A stretch of DNA of 64,000 bases, taken from assembly GCA_032622095.1 (NCBI GenBank), contig CP136067.1, positions 50,691,899-50,755,898 of the forward strand, in the 5' to 3' direction. Origin of the DNA: Siphonodentalium dalli. Taxonomy: Eukaryota; Mollusca; Scaphopoda; Gadilida; Siphonodentaliidae. The stretch's first letter is position 1, and each line of letters opens with the position of its first letter. Under the pieces are notes generated by a model that was not told the origin of the DNA, made no database searches, and was given only the letters and a program-made list of their open reading frames with translations. Both the position numbers and the translations under genes were made by a program. Below, piece by piece: positions 54,995-64,000 of this stretch.

Positions 54995-55170
54995 ATAAAT
55001 AGATAGAACCGCATGAGTGTCTGGATTGTGACGAAATTATCGCACGAGATTTGTTGGCGGAGCGATACCTCGAGTGCGGGACGCAGTCCCGCACGAGAGG
55101 TATCGCGTTCCGCCAACAATTCGAGTGCGATAATTCGTCAAAATCCAGACTCTCATGCTGTTCTATGTTT
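54995..55170. mobile_element. Palindromic MITE, about 176 bp
   Basis: Outer arms ATAGATAGAACCGCATGAG and CTCATGCTGTTCTAT pair imperfectly. The inner arms (GTCTGGATT/AATCCAGAC, ATTATCGCAC/GTGCGATAAT, TTGTTGGCGGA/TCCGCCAACAA, CGATACCTC/GAGGTATCG, GTGCGGGAC/GTCCCGCAC) pair well around a centre at GACGCAGTC. The terminal stem can fold over the full length. Confidence 0.85.
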
Positions 55171-56205
55171 ATTACATATCTCCATATCACAGTAAGTTGA
55201 CTCACAATCGTACATCTCCGGTACAGAAAATGTGAATTTAATTGAGTTTTAACGGCATTTTAGGGTTAACGCAACAATCAGACAGGGAGTCCGTTTATCC
55301 GCGAGTGACCTTGACCCATCTTTAATGATGCCTTTGAAATTAAATTATGTGCCTCGACAAACATATTCTTGAAATTAAACTATTTGAATGAATCATCTCA
55401 TCGATTGATCGCTTATTGTTTTTTTCGTGATTGAAAAAGTTAAAATAGTAACGGCCAGAACCAGTCTAACAACACTGAATGAAATAGTTCCGTCGACAGA
55501 TTGCACTAGTGCGATTCTGAGAATTATCACACGCCTGGAAACTCGTGCGATCATGCGAATTACGTTGATAGATATGTAATAAAATATTTCACTGAACATA
55601 TTTTACATCAGAGATAGGTAACTTGAAATTGGAGGCTGGTAATTTGGGCATACAATTTCAATTTTCTTCAGAAAAATTATATAAATTGATATTACTTATC
55701 TAAACTGATCCAAAAGGCACATGTTAGTGATGATTGTTTTTTTTCTATACATTGACTTTTATCAAGTATTCCCCCGATAAATGAGTATATATATAGTTCT
55801 TACAACAATCAATTACTCATTAGCTTAAATTAATTGAAACAAAAAAGTACGAGTCACGATTGTGACGGAAAGTGTGAGAAACTTGGATTTTGTTGGCCGT
55901 TTTGGATACCATCCTAAATTTATTGTCAAATATGGAGCGCATGTTATGCCGTATCTATTGACAGTTGTGATCAATGTCCCGACATGCGCGGCACAAATAA
56001 GAAAATACTGTTCTGTATAACGTAAGTCTCACTCATAAGCCTTTGTAGCATATGTGTTCAGTTGAAATGTATGTATATATAATCTTTCCATAAAAAGTAA
56101 AGTAACAAGTGAAAAATATATGAAATAGCTGCAGAAAGGTGATGGTATGAGGTTTTAGAACTTATTAATTCTAAACCAGTGTTCTCATGATGTTTTACCA
56201 TAGCC
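55171..56205. other. Intergenic, no feature recognised
   Basis: AT-rich sequence without an open frame or repeat that I can support. Confidence 0.35.
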
Positions 56206-56209
56206 TATG

Positions 56210-56612
56210 AAAATTTAATCACAATGTTGTAAATTTTACAGAAATTAGTAAAAATTCTCATTTTTCACAATTTATTTTTCAAATTTTAATCTTAGATCAC
56301 GTTTAGACACCGTTATTTATAATTGCCTTTATCACTCTCTACACTGTTTCATTTTATGCTTCTAAAACCAATTTGACATGCGGCATTCTAAGTGTAAACC
56401 ACATAATTCGTTTTTTATGCAAAAGTTATATTTTAGGGGGGTGGGGTTAAGTTTACACTCATATCACATTTGAACAGCAATACCCTTGGCATTCCATTAT
56501 TAACATTGTTTTGATATGTCATTGGGGCAATTTTTGAGCCATGTTGCGAATCAATAGCTCATGTGGTTCAAAAGTTATAGCCAATTATATTTGACATTTA
56601 AAAAAAAAAATC
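56210..56612 (-). repeat. Inverted copy of the 37-kb dispersed repeat
   Basis: Read on the minus strand it parallels 37070-37440: ATAATTGGCTATAACTT, TTGCCCCAATGAC, GGAATGCCAA, TAAACTTAACCCCACCCC, and a shared A/T-rich end. Diverged. Confidence 0.65.
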
Positions 56613-56764
56613 CAAGTAATTATTCGCGATTTCAAAAATATTTATCGCAATTATTTCTAACTAGCTCATAAATTGGTCTAGTTTTGTACCTCGTGTCATT
56701 TTATGATCATTTCTTATTTATATAAACAATATATTGTGCCGGTTATAACCACAATATTTTCATT

Positions 56765-57345
56765 TTTATGTTTACCCATACCATAGTATGGTAAACATAG
56801 TGTCGTTGTCCGGATTGACCACTCGTCGTTAGTCCGTCTGTCTGTCTGTCTGTCTGTCTGTCTGTAGACACTTTACGCATGGTGCGATAACTGAAATATT
56901 TTCTATCTGATCGGAACCAAATTTTGTATATGAATTTGTCAGCACCAAATACAGATCGAGTTCGAATATGGGTTCGATCCGAGTTTTTTTACGGAGTTAT
57001 GGCCCTTTTTCGACTTAGAATTCATGCATGCTACCACAACTCAAATTTTTTTTATCTGATCAGAATCAAATTTGGTATGCGAGTTTCTCGGACCAAAATA
57101 CAGATCAAGTTCGAATATGGGTTTGATCCGATTGTTTTTAAAGGAGTTATGGCCCTTTGATATAGAATTCATGAACACTTCGATAAATCAATAATTTTTC
57201 AACTGATAGGAACTAAATTTTGTATGTGAGTTTCTCAACTCAAAATACAGATCAAGTTCGATTTTGGGTTTGATCCGGTACTTTTCAATGGAGTTATGGC
57301 CCTTTGATTATTTTATTCATCACTGATATATATCAAAGATACACA
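56765..57345 (+). mobile_element. Tandem-repeat element, three units of about 145 bp
   Basis: A hairpin CCATACCATAGTATGG-type head, GTCCGGATTGACCACTCGTC, a (CTGT)n run (about 56831-56865), then three diverged units with TCTGATCGGAACCAAATTTT, CAGATC(G/A)AGTTCGAATATGG, GGTT(C/T)GATCCGA and GGAGTTATGGCCCTTT. GAGTTATGGCCCTT is shared with the 161-bp repeat at 27.8-28.7 kb. Same general architecture as the other tandem-repeat elements. Confidence 0.7.
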
Positions 57346-57859
57346 GGTGGCACTGTCTAGATAGTATCTAATAAATCACCTTTGCAATGCTGTGAAGACA
57401 CAGATATAGTATTGAGTTACAATGCCATTAAGTTTCTCTCTCTTGTATTGAGTTAATTAACTGCTAGGTGATGTGTTGGCTTTATCACATATACTTTATA
57501 GAGCTAAGTTCCTCTGGTCATATCATAGGTGGAATATATGCATGGTTATTTAAATTTCATCTTAAAGGCATAATCTGGTTTCATTGTTTTATAGCATTAC
57601 CATTGGAATTTTGTTGGTTGCATGGAAAGACAACTTTGGTTTTCAAACTTTTAAAAACTTGAGAGCTCTGTATCAGTCTATGGGAACAAAATAATTGTTC
57701 ATAACACTTAGAAATGTAGGTCTAGTTTGTTTTATCTATATATTAATGGAAAGCTTTTTCGACATTGATTTCAATTGGTTACAAATGTGAATTGAAATAT
57801 TAAAGGGGCACACCAGGTTTGATGTATTGATGTACTCTGCATGAGATAAAACTTTTTAT
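57346..57859. other. Intergenic, no feature recognised
   Basis: No gene or structured repeat seen between two copies of the tandem-repeat element head. Confidence 0.35.
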
Positions 57860-58100
57860 GTGTACCTATACCATAGTATGGTATGTTACACATAGTGTCA
57901 ATGTCCGGATTGACCACTCGTCTGTCCATCCGTCTGTCTGTCAGTTTAGGCATAATGCGATAACTCTAACAATTTCTATTTGATCAGAACCAAATATTGT
58001 ATATAGGTTTCTCATCCCAAAATACAGTTCGAGTTTGAATATGGGTTCGATCCAATTTATTTTAAAGGAGGTATGACCCTTTTTTTTTTTTAAATTTGAA
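57860..58100 (+). mobile_element. Second, single-unit copy of the same element
   Basis: The head TACCTATACCATAGTATGG, TGTCCGGATTGACCACTCGTC, a short CTGT run, then one unit with TTTGATCAGAACCAAATATT and AATATGGGTTCGATCCAATT, ending in GGAGGTATGACCC and a T-run. It has one unit instead of three. Confidence 0.68.
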
Positions 58101-58784
58101 ATTTTGATTTTTCATATTTTTTTTAGATTGAATTTCCTCGCTTAATTTAACATAAACAAATATTTAAAAACTTTTATAATAATTAAAAAAAAAATTTAAT
58201 TAAAAACTAAATTTGTCATTGACACTAAATGTAATTTGTTTTAGTTTTATTTCATTAATTAGTTGTGAAGTCCTGTATTGAAAATGTGAAGATTTTATTG
58301 CAATAGTTGCATGTAATATAATGATATCAATAAATTGTCATGTGAACATCCAATATCCATAGTATATGAGAATACCTTTAATAGATGTCATTCCAAGCGA
58401 AATCTGTTATTAATTGAGTGATAACATATGTTACATACATGTAGCTCTAGGAGGTGGTTGTATGAAGGTAAAGATGAACAACCTGCTGGCTGGATAATTG
58501 TTTATCCTATCTGTCAAATTGATTAATGGCTAATCAATTGGATCTCACAGTGAGAGGTCCTTGTGTGAATAGGGATGGAGTTATGAGATTTAAAACGACT
58601 TCTCCCCCACCCCAATTACTTTAACCCCTTCTTAAGACAAATTATTTTAGCTTTTGATTTTAAGTTAGGTACTCATATATGTATTTTTTTTTACTGTGAT
58701 CATATCTTAGACCAATTATCAGTTATAGCTAATCGCTAGCGCCAAGGTATGGGTTAACCATCTGCCGATCGTGATCGGCCTCTC
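58101..58784. other. Very AT-rich intergenic DNA
   Basis: Long T- and A-runs, no frame or defined repeat. Confidence 0.35.
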
Positions 58785-58905
58785 GTTATTTTAGGGGTAA
58801 GAGTTGTCTTTCCCTGAAAAATATATTTGGGACACGTGTAGAAACGGACAACAAGCAAAATCTGATGCGCCATATGATGGCCTTTAATTTGATATATAGA
58901 AACCT
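58785..58905 (-). repeat. Inverted copy of 36920-37040 repeat
   Basis: On the minus strand it shares AAATTAAAGGCCATCATATG, CAGATTTTGCTTGTTG and TTCAGGGAAAGACAACTC with the 36.9-kb copy. It is followed by a G-run (about 58914-58926). Confidence 0.65.
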
Positions 58906-58964
58906 TCGTTGGAGGGGGGGGGGGGTGCAGCGAACTCGAAAAATATCTTGTTTGGCCCACGGAC

Positions 58965-59525
58965 TAGCAGTGCTGGCTACGACTCGCCTTCTTCCCCCTT
59001 CTCCAAAACTTCCGCCATTCTCTTTCAGTGCCACTTTTTTCGGCCTGCTTAATCTTTTTGTCATCTTCTTCGTCTGAAGCGAGCTCGTCCTGGTCGTAGT
59101 ACAAGACTGTTTTCCACCCCCCCCCCCCCCGGAGATTTGTGAGCGATCTTGATCCGCTTGTTTCGTTTTTTGATCGCAGCCTTAATATTTTTCAGCAAAC
59201 TCCATAATTTGGCCAGTCTTCTTTCTTGCCAAACACTTCTCTATGTCGTTGATGGAAGACAGTATTCTCTGTGTTGAATTTATACTGTTCACGATTGCCA
59301 AACTATTTAAACTTCTTTTTCGGCTGTTTCGACTCTCCGCTGTGTGAGTTCAAGACCTCATCACGCAATGTGCTGATTTTACCACCCATATAAGTCTTTA
59401 AAAGACTGAAAGCATGAAATGCCCGTCTTCCCTGTCATCAATGGCAGTTTCTTCGTGTGCCCTTTCATAATCTTACTGCGGCCCTGCAACTTCTGTTTCC
59501 GAAACTGGCTCGCTCATGACTTCCA
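58965..59525 (-). pseudogene. Broken protein-coding remnant, possibly tyrosine-recombinase element
   Basis: On the minus strand a series of short frames suggests one old protein: MSEPVSETEVAGPQ (start near 59515), ETAIDDREDGHFMLS, TYMGGKISTLRDEVLNSHSG, then after a stop FGNREQYKFNTENTVFHQRH and FGKKEDWPNYGV, and after a C-run YYDQDELASDEEDDKKIKQA, then REWRKFWRR. The K(F)GN-x-x-Q(Y/F)KFN motif and the DELASD-EDEK-type segment remind me of N-terminal regions of invertebrate DIRS/recombinase-like mobile proteins. Stops, frame changes and the poly-C insertion at 59117 show it is dead. The family is a tentative guess. Confidence 0.45.
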
Positions 59526-60311
59526 CCAACCGCGCACATAAGAAGCTAAACGTAGAATGAGCGCTAAAATCTTGTTTGAAATCGAGAAACAATCTGTCTA
59601 CTATGTAGACTTTACACAACTATTCTCGACAGTTTGACATTTTTCTAAGAAAGAATCGCGAGAATACAGAACATGACAGCGCTTCATTTCTTTGATTTCC
59701 GCCAAGACATTCTGTGATTGAAAAGTTTTAAATGCTTAGCTAGAGAGCTTTCATTAATTGTGACTGTTCTGGGTTATTTTATATAATTTGAACAATGTTG
59801 TGGAATAATCGGGGGATAATGTTTAAATTGTAGAACCTTTATGTCTTTGTTAACATTTTTCCGGTTTTGAAACCTCTCGCAAAAGGTGTTGCCTATAATT
59901 CAGACTTTCAGGTTCTATATGTTCTTCAGTTTGTCTCCATGTCATATCGTATGCATTTTTTGATGAAGTTTGATGCCATATACAAGCGCAACACCTGTTG
60001 TGATTTTAAAGTTTTTCATTAATAATGGGATATACCTAAAATGCTGATCAGCAGATTTCCCGACTTCAGTTTAACTCAAATATAACGACGGTAGTCGGTG
60101 GTGGGTTGTGTGAATGACACGTAATATAAGTGTTATATCCCAACACAGGAAGGGGACACATTTTGAACGCCCGCCATGCCCGTTCAACAGTTCAAATTCC
60201 CGTTCAGCAGTACCGCGGCTGCAGTTCAGCAGATTATCGCGAAGGCAGATTAACTCAATTAAATCATGCAGCGGGAAGCTAAAGTCTTTTCAATTAATCT
60301 AAACGTCGCCG

Positions 60312-60312
<1 letters not shown>
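59526..60312. other. Intergenic, no feature recognised
   Basis: Only short frames without motif; no structured repeat. It ends at the (TA)n tract flanking the palindrome. Confidence 0.35.
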
Positions 60313-60365
<53 letters not shown>

Positions 60366-62138
60366 TAGAAGGTGACCCGACTTCGTCCGGGCTATTCAAA
60401 AACCAAATTCAAGTCGATTGCTCCACCCGTTTCCTAGATCTGGTCTGCGCATGCGCGAAGCTGGTGTCGCACGTGCTCGGCGACCCGATAAAATTCGTAT
60501 CCGGGGCAAGATACATTCACATACCAAATTTAAAGTCAATATCTCAACCCGTTTCCGAGATCTCGTCTGCGCATGCGCGAAGCTGGCGTCGCACGTGCTC
60601 GGCGACCCGATAAAATTCGTATCCGGGGCAAGATACATTCACATACCAAATTTCAAGTCGATAGCTACACCCGTTTCCGAGATATATAGCCCAATGTCAT
60701 TTGCGGATACCTCGGCCGGTGATGAGTTAACGCGACACAGTCAAATGCATCGGCAGGGTGAGAGTTAACGTAATCTAACTTTATGACCTCTGACGACGTC
60801 ATAGAAATTACGCATTGATTTTATCCTGATAAAAGCATCGTACCACTTGTACCTAATAATTGAGGCAGATAACTAAAACGGATACATACATATTATATAT
60901 CGTTGAAAAGATGAAGCCACACAGATTCTAACCGTGCAAATTATATGACTGGCAATTTATTATTCGCGCTATATCGAATCGATTTGTGAGCACCGAACTG
61001 AAATATATTAGCGCAAAACGGCGTAAAAACAGATTTGACCTCCGCACGTGAAAAGTTGACCTCGCACGGACAAATAAATATGCCTATGTTCGTCTCCGGC
61101 CGAAAATACCCTAAAATACCAAATTTCATCGAAATTGGCTTAGTCGTTTTGGAGTCCATCGATTTCAAACACACAAACAAACACACACACAAACAAACAC
61201 ATACACACACAGATCTTTCAAAATATATAATAGATATATCTATTATATATTTTGAAAGATCTGTGTGTGTATGTATGTGTTTGTTTGTGTGTGTGTGTGT
61301 GTGTGTTTGAAATCGATGGACTCGAAAACGACTAAGCCAATTTCGATGAAATTTGGTATTTTAGGGTATTTTCGGCCGGAGACGAACATAGGCATATTTA
61401 TTTGTCCGTGCGAGGTCAACTTTTCACGTGCGGAGGTCAAATCTATTTTTACGCCGTTTTTGCGCTAATATATTTCAGTTCGGTGCTCACAAATCGATTC
61501 GATATAGCGCGAATAATAAATTGCCAGTCATATAATTTGCACGGTTAGAATCTGTGTGGCTTCATCTTTCCAACGATATATAATATGTATGTATCCGTTT
61601 TAGTTATCTGCCTCAATTATTAGGTACAAGTGGTACGATGCTTTTATCGGGATAAAATCAATGCGTAATTTCTATGACGTCGTCAGAGGTCATAAAGTTA
61701 GATTACGTTAACTCTCACCCTGCCGATGCATTTGACTGTGTCGCGTTAACTCATCACCGGCCGAGGTATCCGCAAATGACATTGGGCTATATATCTCGGA
61801 AAACGGGTGTAGCTATCGACTTGAAATTTGGTATGTGAATGTATCTTGCCCCGGATACGAATTTTATCGGGTCGCCGAGCACGTGCGACGCCAGCTTCGC
61901 GCATGCGCAGACGAGATCTCGGAAACGGGTTGAGATATTGACTTTAAATTTGGTATGTGAATGTATCTTGCCCCGGATACGAATTTTATCGGGTCCACGA
62001 GCACGTGCGACACCAGCTTCGCGCATGCGCAGACCAGATCTAGGAAACGGGTGGAGCAATCGACTTGAAATTTGGTTTTTGAATAGCCCGGACGAAGTCG
62101 GGTCACCTTCTAGTATATATATATATATATATATATAA
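60313..62138. mobile_element. 1.8-kb near-perfect palindrome of two Helentron-like units
   Basis: The outer ends are (TA)n tracts followed by CTAGAAGGTGACCCGACTTC (60365) and the inverse GAAGTCGGGTCACCTTCTAG (ending 62113). The arms of about 870 bp match with only scattered differences and meet at about 61231 in ATAGATATATCTAT. Each arm, from outside in: CTAG end with GACTTCGTCCGGGCTATT, two to three copies of an approximately 120-bp tandem unit (CGAAGCTGG(T/C)GTCGCACG, CGACCCGATAAAATTCGTAT), a unique region, then a CA/TG-rich tract and GATCTTTCAAAATATATAAT at the centre. The CTAG/GACGAAGTC end is shared with 2390-2925. Arm frames at 60266-60768 and 61787-62155 are mirror copies of each other and not genes. 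Confidence 0.9.
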
Positions 62139-62275
62139 GCCTTTATTTCCTCCAATTATGAAGAGAGCTATCATATAATTTATAACGAACCAAAGCCGGA
62201 CGCTTAGACTATATCTGATTTTGTGACGTCACCAATTATTATTTAATACGACGCTGCTGTTTTGAATTTGTGCGA

Positions 62276-64000
62276 GCACGTTTGTCGCACATTAGATCGG
62301 TGGGCTTAAAGTGATGGGAAACACTCAGGTATGATGATCAAACAGAAATGGAGAATAATCTTGTTCAAAGTAGTAATTTTTGCAAATAGTATATCCAAAT
62401 TGACAACACACACCGTTATTCTTATATAAGTATTAATTGCAGTGACTCTCGATGGCGAAATCGTTTTCGTTAGTTTGTCGCCGATAGATGCGTCCCGAAT
62501 CGAGTAGTAAATATTTACAATTGAGCGTAGTTCTGACGATGTTTTCTATGGAGTGGTACGGTCGATTTGCTTCAAATTTTCGGCGATGTTAGTATAATGT
62601 TACATTCTACCAGTTGTCATAGCGCCTGAATACTAACTTATCAGTTTCACGCACCCGAACAAATATATAATATGTCTTTAAAGCATTAATGTCGTAATCG
62701 GAAAATTTTGTTACTGTGTCTTTCGATTACTGGTATATTGCAAATGAGAATTATGAATTTTGAATTACAATGTAAGTTCATTCGTAGCGGTAGTAAAGGG
62801 TAGTTTACCTTTTATTGAGAAAACAAAGACACACTAAATAACGACACTATAGTAACTGCAGTCTGCACCCATCGGCCCGATGGCATCGGGGCAAGTGAAA
62901 AGTGATCGAAATTCGTGATGTGAAATAATATGACCATACGCTAGCGTAATTCACGAACCACAGCTAAAACACACGCATAAGGTAGGATATATATGTGTCT
63001 TGTTAATCCTATAAAATAACTTCATAGATTCGTATTCCCATCAAATAAGATTAACTTAGGTCTGATATCGTGGTGTGATTATGATATATTACACTCCAGA
63101 CATGCACAAGGGTTCATCGACAGAGTGGGTTCTATAGCAATATCGTGTATAAATTAGGTCAATCATATCATACATCAAGGCATGTGAGAAATCAGAGATT
63201 CACAATGCAAACAGACTACGAGCTCACCGACTCAGGCTCAAACCGAAATAAAAAAACTTTTAAAGCCATTCCTTTTGAACAAATTATTATAGAATATAAA
63301 CTACCAACATCAAACTGAAAGTATTCGAAAGTCAAGACTGTTGGTTGTTGTCTAGAGGGGAGTATTTTACTGAAATTAACCATTATATTATTGACGCTGT
63401 GTACGCAATCCGATTGAGATGTGTACTATACGAAGAAGCTTGTCGATTTCATCATGTTCATTTCATTCATAAAATGTCATCATGTCGATTTCAACGAAAC
63501 TCGACGAGCAACGTCATTATGTAGCTTTCACCATCGACCGAATTTGCGATAACCTGAATGTATCTTCTGCTTTGTTCATAAGTATGTGTTTCTTGTCGAT
63601 TCATGGAAATAGAAGGATATCTGAGGATTATCAGATTCACGTATGTACTATGTAATATTAGGATAATTTAAAACGCGATATAATAACGTTTGCTTGCATC
63701 ACGAATTTCGATTTCGATTCCAGTATTGTCCCCAGCCCAGCCAGAGTGATTGAGATTTTCCCATTGCACGCGACATTTATATTTTAGGCCACTCCATTGC
63801 AAATATTTGACAGTCCATAATATGTTATAATTATGTTCTCAATAACATGTAAACCGCGGCTACGAATGAACATCACTGTGCATAATTCCGATAGTAACTA
63901 CCCTCATTTTGGAACGCCGGCCATTGAAAGACGCACAAATTTATTTCAGATTACGACATTAATGCTTTAAGCCCACCGATCTACTGTGCGACAAAAGTGC
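62276..64000. mobile_element. MITE interrupted by a TTAA-flanked element; right end at window edge
   Basis: Left end GCACGTTTGTCGCACATTAG (62276) followed by ATCGGTGGGCTTAA. The right end is TTAAGCCCACCGATCTACTG then TGCGACAAAAGTGC (63967-64000), its inverse. Removing the insert at 62682-63966 leaves about 440 bp of MITE whose body is related to 1253-1545. The window may cut the last bases. Confidence 0.78.
62682..63966. mobile_element. 1285-bp TTAA-flanked inverted-repeat element, nested
   Basis: Ends AGCATTAATGTCGTAATC (62682) and GATTACGACATTAATGCT (ending 63966), with TTAA immediately outside on both sides (62678-62681 and 63967-63970). The pre-insertion site is readable as ATATGTCTTTAAGCCCACC. 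The TTAA duplication points to piggyBac-type transposition. No transposase frame is visible, so it is probably non-autonomous. Confidence 0.75.

Noticed and set aside
60266-60768. Frames of 115-116 codons repeated at 61787-62155
   Set aside because: They are the two arms of the palindrome and its internal tandem repeat; runs of Tyr-Ile come from the (TA)n tract.

Overview
The window looks like intron-rich, transposon-dense metazoan DNA, most likely from a marine mollusc or another lophotrochozoan. I infer this from AT-rich non-coding sequence, GT-AG introns, a recognisable ciliary gene (TMEM237), tandem-repeat elements that look like bivalve 'pearl'/Helentron-type elements, and a mixture of Gypsy, CR1/Jockey-like, Penelope-like and many non-autonomous DNA elements. 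There is no bacterial operon structure, no CRISPR array and no rRNA. The species assignment is inference.

Host genes. (1) TMEM237, a ciliary transition-zone tetraspan protein, lies on the minus strand at 1072-7277. Four coding exons join in compatible phases into about 345 residues. The last exon, with the fourth membrane span and C-terminus, is beyond the left edge. (2) An unrecognised two-exon gene lies on the plus strand: a 102-codon exon ending at 14226 and a long terminal exon at 25245-26470. The phase-1 junction rebuilds a Gly codon and gives about 510 residues. Its 11-kb intron is almost entirely one Gypsy retrotransposon. Possible further fragments (52491-52817 minus; 58965-59520 minus) are weak or broken.

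Mobile DNA, left to right: a hAT-like element holding a pearl/Helentron-like element in TMEM237 intron 2 (2302-3249); a TAA-flanked Harbinger-like inverted-repeat element in TMEM237 intron 1 (5797-6960); an element whose inverted ends are arrays of 16-bp repeats (8671-9535); a tandem pair of tRNA-headed SINE-like units (10335-11095); small MITEs; a near-intact minus-strand Ty3/Gypsy element (14585-24680) with 1065-bp LTRs differing at one position that I found, gag, pol and an extra C2H2 zinc-finger ORF; a 161-bp tandem-repeat element (27630-28775); two long foldback elements with about 42-bp minisatellite arms (30326-35118 and 38179-41943); a decayed LINE (42881-48386, minus); a decayed Penelope-like element with GIY-YIG endonuclease and a hammerhead-like motif (49390-52235); a 1.8-kb near-perfect palindrome (60313-62138); and a MITE split by a TTAA-flanked element at the right edge (62276-64000).

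The most unusual points are: (a) the zinc-finger ORF in the env position of the Gypsy element, whose ATG directly follows a strong splice acceptor, suggesting a spliced subgenomic mRNA; (b) the paired foldback elements with inverted minisatellite arms and opposite centres; (c) the giant palindrome built from two head-to-head Helentron-like units; (d) two unrelated TTAA-flanked inverted-repeat elements, each splitting an older repeat.
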